NCBI GenBank assembly: GCA_003512875.1
Contig: DONZ01000071.1
Span: forward strand, 1 to 8,716
Direction of reading: 5' to 3'
Length of the DNA stretch: 8,716 nucleotides
Source of the DNA: Desulfovibrio sp.
GTDB taxonomy: Bacteria > Desulfobacterota > Desulfovibrionia > Desulfovibrionales > Desulfovibrionaceae
The notes beneath the pieces were generated by a model. The model did no database searches and was not told the DNA's origin. It was given only the letters and a program-made list of their open reading frames with translations. The translations under genes and the position numbers were made by a program. How positions within the stretch are numbered: the first letter of the stretch is position 1; each line of letters starts with the position of its first letter. Positions 1 to 5,545 of this stretch are shown piece by piece.

Positions 1-786
1 TGCAAAAGGGTAATCGTTTTTGTTGATGTCTTGGGCGGATAAGATGTGCACGAGAAAACGGGTCCGTTCAACGTGTTTTAAAAATCTGTCCCCAAGTCCG
101 AGCCCGGTATGGGCTCCTTCGATGAGTCCGGGAATATCCGCAATGATCATTCTGGAATCCGGGTCAAATTCATCAATAATGACGCCAAGGTTGGGGCTTA
201 GGGTGGTGAAAGGGTAATCGGCGATTTTAGGCCGTGCGGCGGAAATTTGGGATAAGAAGGTTGATTTGCCCGCATTCGGTAAGCCAAGCAGTCCTGCGTC
301 CGCCAGGATTTTAAGTTCAAGACGGAGGGATTTCGTTTCGCCTTCTTCGCCTTTTTGGGCGAACCGCGGCGCCCTATTGGTGGAGGATTTGAAATGTTCG
401 TTGCCTTTGCCGCCCCGTCCGCCTTTGGCAATCAAAATACAGGCTTCCGGGTCGGAAAGGTCGGCAATGAGAAGTTCTTCAAATTCCGTCCGTTCAAAAA
501 TCTGCGTGCCGACAGGAAATTCCAAAATGAGATCTTCACCCTTGCGTCCGTCGCATTGGCTTCCTTGTCCGTCGCTGCCGTTTTTGGCTTCATAGACACG
601 TTTTAAACGGAAATCATAAAGGGAGTGCAGGCGATTTGTCGCTTTTGCATAAATGGACGCACCATCGCCGCCGTTTCCGCCGTCCGGACCGCCGCGGGGA
701 ATAAATTTCTCACGTCTGAAAGACATACAGCCATTTCCGCCTTTACCTGCTTTCACTTGGATAAGGGCTTCATCAACAAAACGCAT
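1..786 (-). CDS. obgE: GTPase ObgE/CgtA, 3' end outside the window
   Basis: This is an essential ribosome-associated GTPase of the Obg family, which acts in the cytoplasm in 50S subunit maturation and stress control. The first 262 codons are present and the frame runs open off the left edge, so the end of the G domain and any C-terminal extension are missing. The N-terminal glycine-rich Obg fold (about residues 1-158) begins MRFVDEALIQVKAGKGGNGC and contains FRREKFIPRGGPDGG. The G domain shows the P-loop GLPNAGKST at 168-176, the YPFTTL switch I region, and the G3 motif DIPG at 217-220. The ATG at 784-786 is chosen because it gives the canonical Obg N-terminus and has GGAGA four bases upstream. 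It follows rplU and rpmA, a common bacterial arrangement, but a hairpin separates it from rpmA. Identity is very secure. Confidence 0.97.
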   Translation of the reverse strand, partial: MRFVDEALIQVKAGKGGNGCMSFRREKFIPRGGPDGGNGGDGASIYAKATNRLHSLYDFRLKRVYEAKNGSDGQGSQCDGRKGEDLILEFPVGTQIFERTEFEELLIADLSDPEACILIAKGGRGGKGNEHFKSSTNRAPRFAQKGEEGETKSLRLELKILADAGLLGLPNAGKSTFLSQISAARPKIADYPFTTLSPNLGVIIDEFDPDSRMIIADIPGLIEGAHTGLGLGDRFLKHVERTRFLVHILSAQDINKNDYPFA

Positions 787-790
787 AGGT

Positions 791-795
791 TCTCC
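791..795 (-). promoter_or_regulatory. Ribosome binding site of obgE
   Basis: GGAGA on the minus strand, four bases before the obgE ATG at 786. It supports that start and lies downstream of the rpmA-obgE hairpin. Confidence 0.7.
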
Positions 796-810
796 GTTTG
801 TATGAAATTA

Positions 811-842
811 GAAAAGGCGAGAAGAAAGCCCTCTTCTCGCCT
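811..842 (-). terminator. Hairpin between rpmA and obgE, possible terminator or attenuator
   Basis: A perfect 11-bp inverted repeat (AGGCGAGAAGA at 815-825 with TCTTCTCGCCT at 832-842) has a 6-base loop. On the minus strand it is followed by TTTTC. It lies about 20 bases after the rpmA stop codon and about 16 bases before the obgE ribosome binding site. The stem is strong but the T run is short, so partial termination that lowers obgE relative to the ribosomal proteins is more likely than a complete stop. No T run follows on the plus strand, so the element is directional. Confidence 0.6.
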
Positions 843-863
843 GACAATACATATTTGCTAAAA

Positions 864-1142
864 TTATGCAGTTGCAGCTTCGGCAGGAACAATATGCACG
901 CGTTTGTGTTCTTTGCGTTTGCGTACAAATGTTTCAAATTGAACGGTACCTTCTATTTTAGCGAAAAGGGTATAGTCACGACCCATACCGACATTTTCGC
1001 CAGGGAAAATACGTGTGCCGAGTTGGCGAACCAAAATATTTCCAGCGAGAACTTTTTGACCGCCGAAGCGTTTTACGCCACGTCTTTGTCCTGCACTATC
1101 ACGACCGTTACGGGAACTCCCGCCTGCTTTCTTATGAGCCAT
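864..1142 (-). CDS. rpmA: 50S ribosomal protein L27
   Basis: L27 is a large-subunit ribosomal protein whose N-terminal tail reaches the peptidyl transferase centre. The 92-residue product begins [20 protein letters not shown] and contains [10 protein letters not shown] and the [16 protein letters not shown] block, all hallmarks of bacterial L27. Length is normal for the family. There is no Firmicutes-style N-terminal presequence before MAHKK. The ATG at 1140-1142 is preceded by AAGGAGT. The gene starts 18 bases after rplU ends, so the two are almost certainly cotranscribed. Identity is secure. Confidence 0.98.
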   Translation of the reverse strand: MAHKKAGGSSRNGRDSAGQRRGVKRFGGQKVLAGNILVRQLGTRIFPGENVGMGRDYTLFAKIEGTVQFETFVRKRKEHKRVHIVPAEAATA

Positions 1143-1160
1143 GATTAACTCCTTTTATTC

Positions 1161-1469
1161 TTACGCGTTAATGCCCGTAATGGTGAGGGCAGTGTAATCC
1201 TGACGGTGACCTTGGGTCTTGCGGTAGGATTTACGGCGATGTTTTTTGAAAACGATGACTTTTTCTCCGCGACCGTGTTCAATAACCTTAGCAGTTACTT
1301 CCGCACCGTCGATATATGGAGCACCAAATTTTGCATTGTCTCCGCCGAGCATGACAACATGGTCAAATGTCACTTCGTTGCCAATTTCAGCAGCAAGTCT
1401 GTCAATAACAATTTTATTGCCTTCTTGAACACGGAATTGCTTTCCGCAAGTTTCGATAATAGCGTACAT
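1161..1469 (-). CDS. rplU: 50S ribosomal protein L21
   Basis: L21 is a large-subunit ribosomal protein that binds 23S rRNA. The 102-residue product begins MYAIIETCGKQFRVQEGNKI and has the diagnostic C-terminal KKHRRKSYRKTQGHRQDYT segment, with normal length. The ATG at 1467-1469 has GGAGGT close upstream. It is the first gene of the rplU-rpmA-obgE block. A good sigma-70 promoter lies at 1497-1525, giving a leader of roughly 20 bases, which is too short for an autoregulatory leader structure. Identity is secure. Confidence 0.98.
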   Translation of the reverse strand: MYAIIETCGKQFRVQEGNKIVIDRLAAEIGNEVTFDHVVMLGGDNAKFGAPYIDGAEVTAKVIEHGRGEKVIVFKKHRRKSYRKTQGHRQDYTALTITGINA

Positions 1470-1496
1470 TCAAACCTCCGAAAAAAAGAGAAATGG

Positions 1497-1525
1497 AAAA
1501 TAGCGTGACAATAGAAAAAAGTCAA
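1497..1525 (-). promoter_or_regulatory. Sigma-70-type promoter of rplU-rpmA
   Basis: On the minus strand, TTGACT (-35, 1520-1525) and TATTTT (-10, 1497-1502) are separated by exactly 17 bases. Transcription would start near 1490, just upstream of the rplU ribosome binding site. The match to consensus is good (5/6 and 4/6) and the position fits. Confidence 0.7.
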
Positions 1526-1564
1526 GAATTTTTTCCCTTTTTTCGTTCTTAGAAAAATGATTTA

Positions 1565-1580
1565 TTCATGCGAGCATGAA
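1565..1580. repeat. Short palindrome upstream of the rplU promoter
   Basis: TTCATGC and GCATGAA flank two bases (6-bp stem with a 4-base loop if folded). It lies about 60 bases after the stop codon of the small membrane protein gene and 40 bases upstream of the rplU -35 box. T-rich sequence follows loosely on both strands. It could be a weak terminator for the small gene or an operator; neither is proven. Confidence 0.3.
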
Positions 1581-1642
1581 GTATTTTTATTAATGCCATA
1601 AGCTTGGTGTACGGGGAAACTTACGGCAATGCTAAAAATGGC

Positions 1643-1783
1643 TTAGTGGTGAACGTGTTCACCTTTTTTAATTCTGTAAATGATTGCGGCTAACATGATG
1701 GCAAAATAAATGAAAATCAGACTAACTCCAAGAACGCCTTGAGGGGTTGAGTGCATAACATTTTCCATAAGTTGTCCGAACAT
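1643..1783 (-). CDS. Small single-span membrane protein, function unknown
   Basis: This 46-codon gene reads MFGQLMENVMHSTPQGVLGV at its start and ends in RIKKGEHVHH. Residues about 16-36 form one hydrophobic membrane-spanning segment, followed by the basic stretch RIKK, which predicts a cytoplasmic C-terminus by the positive-inside rule. The C-terminal HVHH could bind metal, but this is speculative. Support for a real gene comes from AAGGAGG placed five bases before the ATG, and from a product with a clean N-terminal region, membrane span and basic-tail layout. I do not recognise the family. Small accessory subunits of transporters or respiratory complexes share this form, but no partner gene is adjacent. 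It lies upstream of rplU on the same strand, probably as its own unit. Confidence 0.75.
   Translation of the reverse strand: MFGQLMENVMHSTPQGVLGVSLIFIYFAIMLAAIIYRIKKGEHVHH
1648..1669 (+). terminator. Perfect palindrome plus T6, terminator-like on the plus strand
   Basis: GGTGAAC-GT-GTTCACC (1648-1663) is followed directly by TTTTTT on the plus strand. It overlaps the last codons of the small membrane protein gene, where it encodes GEHVHH. It has the form of an intrinsic terminator for a plus-strand, hence antisense, transcript. No plus-strand gene is evident to its left. It may instead be an operator or a coding coincidence. Confidence 0.35.
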
Positions 1784-1836
1784 GTAAACCTCCTTTCATT
1801 CTCTGCGTGAGGGTAATGGCACACAGCGAACGAACA

Positions 1837-1865
1837 ATACTGGCTTAAATTTTTTCTCAGGTCAA
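1837..1865 (-). promoter_or_regulatory. Possible promoter of the small membrane protein gene
   Basis: On the minus strand, TTGACC (1860-1865) is followed after 17 bases by CAGTAT (1837-1842), with TATTGT overlapping slightly downstream. The -35 is good and the -10 is weak. It is placed 55-80 bases before the ATG at 1783. Confidence 0.3.
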
Positions 1866-2001
1866 GCAAAAAAAGGAGAATTTTCAATTTTGCCCGTTCT
1901 CTTCGCTTCGTTTTTTTTATGAAACGTTTTTGTGGTGTCGTTTTGCCGCGGCATGGAATTTTTCATAAGGTTAAATATCCTAAAACCGAAAAGATTTCGT
2001 A

Positions 2002-2019
2002 TTGGGACAACGTTCCCAA
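2002..2019. repeat. Inverted repeat TTGGGA-N6-TCCCAA
   Basis: Perfect 6-bp arms are separated by CAACGT in non-coding sequence. It could be an operator or part of an RNA hairpin; no function is assigned. Confidence 0.3.
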
Positions 2020-2061
2020 ATTGGTCTGCCAAAAAATCAAATTGCAAAGCGTAAAAAACAT

Positions 2062-2094
2062 AGTCAACCTCGCTTGTTGTCGTATGGGTTGACT
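2062..2094 (-). terminator. Possible terminator of the sigma-54 regulator gene
   Basis: Perfect 8-bp arms AGTCAACC (2062-2069) and GGTTGACT (2087-2094) enclose a 17-base loop. On the minus strand the hairpin is followed by ATGTTTTTTA. It lies about 40 bases beyond the regulator stop codon. The loop is large for an intrinsic terminator, so confidence is limited. Confidence 0.35.
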
Positions 2095-2106
2095 GTACTA
2101 TGCGCA

Positions 2107-2125
2107 TACGTCAAAAACTGACGTA
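2107..2125. repeat. Inverted repeat TACGTCA-N5-TGACGTA after the regulator gene
   Basis: Perfect 7-bp arms surround AAAAC, 11 bases beyond the regulator stop codon. It overlaps the end of a 10-bp palindrome, TATGCGCATA, at 2099-2108. No T run follows on either strand, so it may act with the next hairpin as a transcript end or be a protein-binding site. Confidence 0.4.
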
Positions 2126-2135
2126 GGTTAGAAAA

Positions 2136-4031
2136 TTATTTTTCTTGATGGGAAATGCGGTATTTTTCCAATTTGCGGTAGAGCGTGGGACGGCTTATGC
2201 CCAAACTTTTCGCGCAGGAACTCATATTGCCCCGGTGTTTTTGCAGGCTTTCGGAAATGATGTTTTTTTCCATTTCATCAAGAGTCAGGTTTCTTATTGC
2301 TGTGCCGTCCGCATTGTTTTTTTCTATTCCGAAATGTTCCGCTTTTATGGTTTTGCCGTCCGCCAAATGTATAGCCCTTTCAATGGCGCTTTCCAGCTGT
2401 CGGACGTTTCCGGGCCAAGAATAATTGACAATAAGATTATAAATGTTGGGAGCGAGGCATTTGCGGGTGTCAAGGTTGCCGAAGCGTTTAAAAAAATAAT
2501 CGACAAGAAGGGGAATGTCATCTCTGCGTTCCCTAAGAGGGGGAATGAGAATTGATAATGTTGTGATACGGTAAAACAAATCCGGTCTGAAGCATTCTTT
2601 TTCGATTTCTTTTTTTAAATCCTTATTTGTGGCTGAAATGATGCGTATATCGATAGGAATTGTTCTTATTCCGCCCACACGGCGGATTTCGCCTGTCTGC
2701 AAGGCGCGCAGGAGCTTCACTTGCATATTGAATGGCATGTCCCCTATTTCATCAAGAAAAAGGGTACCGGTATCCGCCAGTTCCAATTTTCCCGGTCTGC
2801 CGCCTTTTTGCGCGCCCGTAAAAGCCCCTTCTTCATAGCCGAACAGTTCGCTTTCCAGAAGCTCGCTCGGAATTGCCCCGCAGTTCAGAGCGACAAAAGG
2901 TCTGTCGCTTCTGTCGCCGGCATTGTGGATAGCTTGGGCAAAGAGTTCTTTGCCTGTTCCTGTTTCACCGTAAATGAGCAGCGAGGCGGTATTTTTCGCT
3001 GCGATTTTTGCAATTTCAAGAGCTTCCAAAAGCTTCGGGCTTGTGCCGACAATGGCGTCAAAAGTGAAATGGGCTTTGGCGCCCGTCATTTCCATTGCCA
3101 ATTGCATCATTTCTTTTTTTTCGGTAATAGTGAGGATTGCCCCCACGATTTCGCCGTTTTTCATGATGACGGGGTCGAGGGCGAGAAAGCCGTTTCCTTT
3201 ATTGGTGCTGATTTCTCTGGCGAGAAAGCGTTTTCCTTTATGCAACACCTGTTCAAAATTGAAATTTGTTTTTGTAAGCGAGGAAAAAGGTTTTCCAATG
3301 CAATTTTTGTCCAGTTCAAATATGCAGCGGGCTTTTTGATTGGTTTGCACAATACGGCCCTTCGGGTCGATCGTGACAATGCCTTTTGTGCCGGCTTCGA
3401 GCAGTGCGGACATATATTTGTTTTTAATCGCGAGTTCCTTGGAATGGCGCTGCTCTTTTAAATGTGAAGTAACCGCTTCCGCCGCCTGACAAACGAGCCC
3501 TAAGGTATGGATATGCATTTTTTCCGTATAGCCGCTTAATGAAATGACGCCCAAGAGCGAGCCGTCAATATCGAAAACAGGAGCGCCGGAGTTGCTGATG
3601 TTTTGCGCCAAGGTCGCATACATCTCATTTCCCGGTATATAGATAGGTTTTTTATCTTCAAGGGTAAGCCCGATGGCGCATGTGCCCATGTCTTTTTCCG
3701 TCCAGCGGTAGCTTGGAATGCAGTTTCTGTTTTTAAAATGTTCCACAAGGTCGGTATCACCGATGATATAAAGCACATAACCGTCCTTATCCGCCAAAGC
3801 CATGCAGAAACCCGTTCCCTGCAGCAGCGTGTAAAGCTTGTCAATTTGCTCTTTTGCAACGGTATAAAAAGTTTTTTGGTTTTCGATGCGTTCTTCAAGT
3901 TCCTTTGACGTGAGCCTTGTTGATTCCGGCGCTTTGGTAAGGTTGGGGTCAATATTGTATTTTTTTGAACGCTTATGTGAAGAGGCTATGGCTAAAGCCA
4001 TATCTTGCAGGTTTTTGGGCAAAACGGGCAT
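2136..4031 (-). CDS. Sigma-54-dependent enhancer-binding regulator, AcoR type (GAF-PAS-AAA+-Fis HTH)
   Basis: This transcription activator hydrolyses ATP to open sigma-54 RNA polymerase complexes. With the start at 4031 it has 631 residues. The N-terminal segment SHKRSKKYNIDP is typical of AcoR-type regulators. A GAF sensor follows at about 60-190 and a PAS domain at about 205-310. The AAA+ domain has Walker A GETGTGKE (355-362), GAFTGA (402-407), Walker B GTLFLDEI (422-429) and FRPDLFYR with the arginine finger region (481-488). GNVRQL is at 541-546, and a Fis-type helix-turn-helix ends the protein (about 601-624). The intact GAFTGA loop means it should contact sigma-54. An upstream in-frame codon at 4103 exists, but the ATG at 4031 has AAGGA six bases upstream, and the longer form would run through its own promoter. 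It is divergent from the Tct operon, which it probably controls. The GAF and PAS domains probably sense a small molecule, identity unknown. Confidence 0.93.
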   Translation of the reverse strand: MPVLPKNLQDMALAIASSHKRSKKYNIDPNLTKAPESTRLTSKELEERIENQKTFYTVAKEQIDKLYTLLQGTGFCMALADKDGYVLYIIGDTDLVEHFKNRNCIPSYRWTEKDMGTCAIGLTLEDKKPIYIPGNEMYATLAQNISNSGAPVFDIDGSLLGVISLSGYTEKMHIHTLGLVCQAAEAVTSHLKEQRHSKELAIKNKYMSALLEAGTKGIVTIDPKGRIVQTNQKARCIFELDKNCIGKPFSSLTKTNFNFEQVLHKGKRFLAREISTNKGNGFLALDPVIMKNGEIVGAILTITEKKEMMQLAMEMTGAKAHFTFDAIVGTSPKLLEALEIAKIAAKNTASLLIYGETGTGKELFAQAIHNAGDRSDRPFVALNCGAIPSELLESELFGYEEGAFTGAQKGGRPGKLELADTGTLFLDEIGDMPFNMQVKLLRALQTGEIRRVGGIRTIPIDIRIISATNKDLKKEIEKECFRPDLFYRITTLSILIPPLRERRDDIPLLVDYFFKRFGNLDTRKCLAPNIYNLIVNYSWPGNVRQLESAIERAIHLADGKTIKAEHFGIEKNNADGTAIRNLTLDEMEKNIISESLQKHRGNMSSCAKSLGISRPTLYRKLEKYRISHQEK

Positions 4032-4037
4032 GGCATG

Positions 4038-4042
4038 TCCTT
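4038..4042 (-). promoter_or_regulatory. Ribosome binding site fixing the regulator start
   Basis: AAGGA on the minus strand, six bases before the ATG at 4031. No comparable site precedes the upstream in-frame codon at 4103. Confidence 0.6.
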
Positions 4043-4047
4043 TTTTG

Positions 4048-4064
4048 TGTAAAAAAATATTACA
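4048..4064. promoter_or_regulatory. Regulator binding site 1, TGTAA-N7-TTACA
   Basis: A perfect inverted repeat with centre at 4056. It lies in the predicted leader of the regulator gene, 18 bases centre to centre from site 2. It is one of three identical half-site pairs in the divergent region. The spacing TGT-N11-ACA resembles the upstream activator sites of other sigma-54 activators. Confidence 0.65.
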
Positions 4065-4065
4065 G

Positions 4066-4082
4066 TGTAAAATTTTATTACA
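4066..4082. promoter_or_regulatory. Regulator binding site 2, TGTAA-N7-TTACA, over the regulator's own -10
   Basis: A perfect inverted repeat with centre at 4074. It covers the predicted -10 box (4075-4080) and start point of the regulator gene, so occupancy should block that promoter. It is also about 199 bases upstream of the predicted operon start. Confidence 0.65.
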
Positions 4083-4103
4083 TTTATTCAATGTTTTTGT
4101 CAA
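4075..4103 (-). promoter_or_regulatory. Sigma-70-type promoter of the regulator gene
   Basis: On the minus strand, a perfect TTGACA (-35, 4098-4103) is followed after 17 bases by TAATAA (-10, 4075-4080). Transcription would start near 4068, giving a leader of about 37 bases before the ATG at 4031. The -10 is weak. Confidence 0.5.
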
Positions 4104-4155
4104 GTGTTGAAATTAGGGCAAATGGGAATGTTCAGTTTTGAAAAATGGATTTTGC

Positions 4156-4172
4156 TGTAATGTTTTGTTACA
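4156..4172. promoter_or_regulatory. Regulator binding site 3, TGTAA-N7-TTACA (upstream activator site)
   Basis: A perfect inverted repeat with centre at 4164, 90 bases from site 2 and about 109 bases upstream of the predicted sigma-54 start point. That distance is typical for an enhancer bound by a sigma-54 activator. Confidence 0.7.
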
Positions 4173-4215
4173 ATAATTGCGTTTTATTTTTAAGCGTTGT
4201 TAATCTAATGTTGTA

Positions 4216-4228
4216 TAACTTATTGAAA
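4216..4228 (-). promoter_or_regulatory. IHF-like site between enhancer and sigma-54 promoter
   Basis: The minus strand reads TTTCAATAAGTTA, one mismatch from the IHF consensus WATCAANNNNTTR, in A/T-rich sequence. Its position between site 3 and the -24 element is where IHF commonly bends DNA at sigma-54 promoters. Chance matches are frequent in A/T-rich DNA. Confidence 0.4.
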
Positions 4229-4246
4229 ATGAAAATGAAATTATTT

Positions 4247-4262
4247 TGGCATGAAATATGCT
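4247..4262 (+). promoter_or_regulatory. Sigma-54 (-24/-12) promoter of the Tct operon
   Basis: TGGCATG-AAAT-ATGCT matches the consensus TGGCACG-N4-TTGCW with two mismatches and keeps the invariant GG (4248-4249) and GC (4260-4261) separated by exactly 10 bases. The predicted start point is near 4273, giving a leader of about 17 bases that still contains the AGGAGG of the first gene. Three regulator sites and an IHF-like site lie upstream. Confidence 0.82.
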
Positions 4263-4276
4263 TCATATATTGGCAG

Positions 4277-4282
4277 AGGAGG
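4277..4282 (+). promoter_or_regulatory. Ribosome binding site fixing the racemase start
   Basis: AGGAGG lies seven bases before the ATG at 4290. The earlier in-frame ATG at 4251 falls inside the sigma-54 promoter and would not be transcribed. Confidence 0.85.
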
Positions 4283-4289
4283 TATCGCT

Positions 4290-5012
4290 ATGTTTAATGG
4301 AACCGTATATCAAGGCGGCAAATTGTATTATGAAATACCTGTCGGCATACTGTGTTTGGAGTCGTATTTTCCGAAAATGCGCGGACATTTGCGAAATCCT
4401 CATACGTATTCTTTCCCGACGGTAATGAGCGTAATAAAAGGTCTTGATATTCCGAAACTTCTTTTCAATCCTGCTCAGGAAATGGTCCAGCCGCTCATTG
4501 ATGCCGCAAAGCAGCTGGAAAGGGAAGGCGTGAAAGCCATAACAGGCAGCTGCGGTTTTATGGCTCTTTTTCAAAAAGAAATTGCGGAAGCTGTTTCGGT
4601 TCCCGTGTTCATGTCCAGCCTTCTGCAGTTGCCATTAATACGCATAATGCATGGTGAAAAAGCGAATATCGGCATTTTGACCGCTTCAAAAAACGCTTTG
4701 ACCCCAAGGCATTTGGAAGCATGCCGTGTGGATTGGGATTCCGTAACAGTGGAAGGAATGGAAGGCAATTTGGAATTTTGGGAAACGATTATCGAAGGAA
4801 AGCGTACTGATTTCAATGTTCCCGAATTGGAACGGGAGATTGTGGGAACTGCGCTGCGGTTCATTGAAACGGGCAAATTGGACGCCCTATTGCTGGAATG
4901 CACGGATTTAGCTCCTTTTGCTCGTCAGATTCAGGAACAAAGCCATGTTCCCGTTTATGATATCAATTCATTGATGATGTTGGTTCATTCAACCGTCAGG
5001 TGGAAAATATAG
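4290..5012 (+). CDS. Aspartate/glutamate racemase-family protein
   Basis: This 240-residue protein belongs to the Asp/Glu/hydantoin racemase superfamily, cofactor-independent enzymes that use two cysteines to move the alpha proton. The first catalytic cysteine is expected at Cys88 in TGSCGF and the second at Cys204 in LLECTDLAPF, placed as in the two half-domains of the family. Length is normal and there is no signal peptide, so it should be cytoplasmic. The start at 4290 is set by AGGAGG and by the promoter. It is the first gene of the sigma-54 operon, with tctB eight bases downstream. Its neighbours (an importer, a RidA protein and an FAD oxidase) suggest that it interconverts enantiomers of an imported amino-acid-like substrate. 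It could instead be a decarboxylase or isomerase of the same fold. Family sure, substrate unknown. Confidence 0.87.
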   Translation: MFNGTVYQGGKLYYEIPVGILCLESYFPKMRGHLRNPHTYSFPTVMSVIKGLDIPKLLFNPAQEMVQPLIDAAKQLEREGVKAITGSCGFMALFQKEIAEAVSVPVFMSSLLQLPLIRIMHGEKANIGILTASKNALTPRHLEACRVDWDSVTVEGMEGNLEFWETIIEGKRTDFNVPELEREIVGTALRFIETGKLDALLLECTDLAPFARQIQEQSHVPVYDINSLMMLVHSTVRWKI

Positions 5013-5020
5013 GGATACAT

Positions 5021-5533
5021 ATGAACATATCTGTTAAACTCCGCATTGTCTTGGAAATATGCATAAGCTGTTTTTTGCTTGTTTGTTATTTCGTATTCAG
5101 CATTTTTCAGGCGGATATGATTGAGCAGACGTTATCGCTCGCATTGGACCAAACACTTTTTCCCAAAGCCATAACAGTCACGGTCATCATTATGTGCTTT
5201 TTGCTTTTTTATGACAGCATACGCTTATACATCAACCATGAGAAAGGTGTCATCACGCCGGAAATACATGAATTTTACGAATGCAGCGAAGAAAGGATAC
5301 CGGTAGGAAGGATACTGGTTTATATTGGTCTGCTGTTCAGTTATTTGATCGGGCTTTATTATATCGGTTTTATATATTCAACGCCTGTCATAACGCTGGC
5401 TGTCGCAGGTCTGTTGGGCATTAAAAGAATATTCGTCGCCGCAATTTCAGTGATTGTGTTCACCATAGCTCTTTATTATGCGAGTTTTTACGGACTTCAA
5501 ATACTGCTGCCCAGCGGCATATTGTTTTACTAA
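5021..5533 (+). CDS. tctB: TctB-family small permease subunit of a tripartite tricarboxylate transporter
   Basis: This 170-residue hydrophobic protein is the small membrane subunit of a TTT system, which pairs with TctA and a periplasmic binding protein. Membrane segments are visible at about 8-28, 43-62 and 90-112, with a long hydrophobic pair at about 113-160. A hydrophilic stretch of about 25 residues (about 66-90, rich in Glu) separates the halves. The LDQTLFPKAI segment before the second span resembles the start of the TctB domain. ATG at 5021 is preferred because AGGG lies six bases upstream. A GTG at 5000 in the same frame would overlap the racemase gene by 13 bases and lacks a ribosome binding site. 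Sequence conservation in this family is low, so the call rests partly on its place before tctA. Confidence 0.85.
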   Translation: MNISVKLRIVLEICISCFLLVCYFVFSIFQADMIEQTLSLALDQTLFPKAITVTVIIMCFLLFYDSIRLYINHEKGVITPEIHEFYECSEERIPVGRILVYIGLLFSYLIGLYYIGFIYSTPVITLAVAGLLGIKRIFVAAISVIVFTIALYYASFYGLQILLPSGILFY

Positions 5534-5545
5534 AAGAGGTGTCAG

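Larger units (their letters stand above)
1784..2135. other. Intergenic stretch without a convincing gene
   Basis: These 352 bases separate the 3' end of the sigma-54 regulator gene from the small membrane protein gene. They hold the ribosome binding site of the small gene (AAGGAGG, minus strand, 1789-1795), a possible promoter for it, and several inverted repeats (2002-2019, 2062-2094, 2099-2108, 2107-2125). A minus-strand open frame of 81 codons exists at 1862-2107 but lacks a ribosome binding site and any recognisable protein character. Confidence 0.6.

Noticed and set aside
1951..2052. Plus-strand 33-codon frame beginning MEFFIRLN
   Set aside because: No ribosome binding site before the ATG and no recognisable features; probably chance in non-coding DNA.
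1862..2107. Minus-strand open frame of 81 codons after the regulator gene
   Set aside because: No ribosome binding site before its ATG, unconvincing protein composition, and its sequence is built from the inverted repeats and A/T-rich spacer. Its end also overlaps the candidate promoter of the small gene.
2721..3461. Plus-strand open frame of 246 codons
   Set aside because: It lies wholly antisense to the conserved AAA+ and PAS coding region of the sigma-54 regulator, with Phe- and Cys-rich composition typical of a shadow frame.
4032..4103. 24-codon N-terminal extension of the sigma-54 regulator
   Set aside because: It would run through the regulator's own promoter and operator sites and has no ribosome binding site. 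AAGGA precedes the ATG at 4031.
4251..4289. N-terminal extension of the racemase gene from ATG 4251
   Set aside because: It falls within the -24/-12 promoter and upstream of the predicted transcript start. AGGAGG points to 4290.
5000..5020. GTG start for tctB overlapping the racemase gene
   Set aside because: No ribosome binding site before it. The ATG at 5021 has AGGG at good spacing and gives a normal TctB N-terminus.
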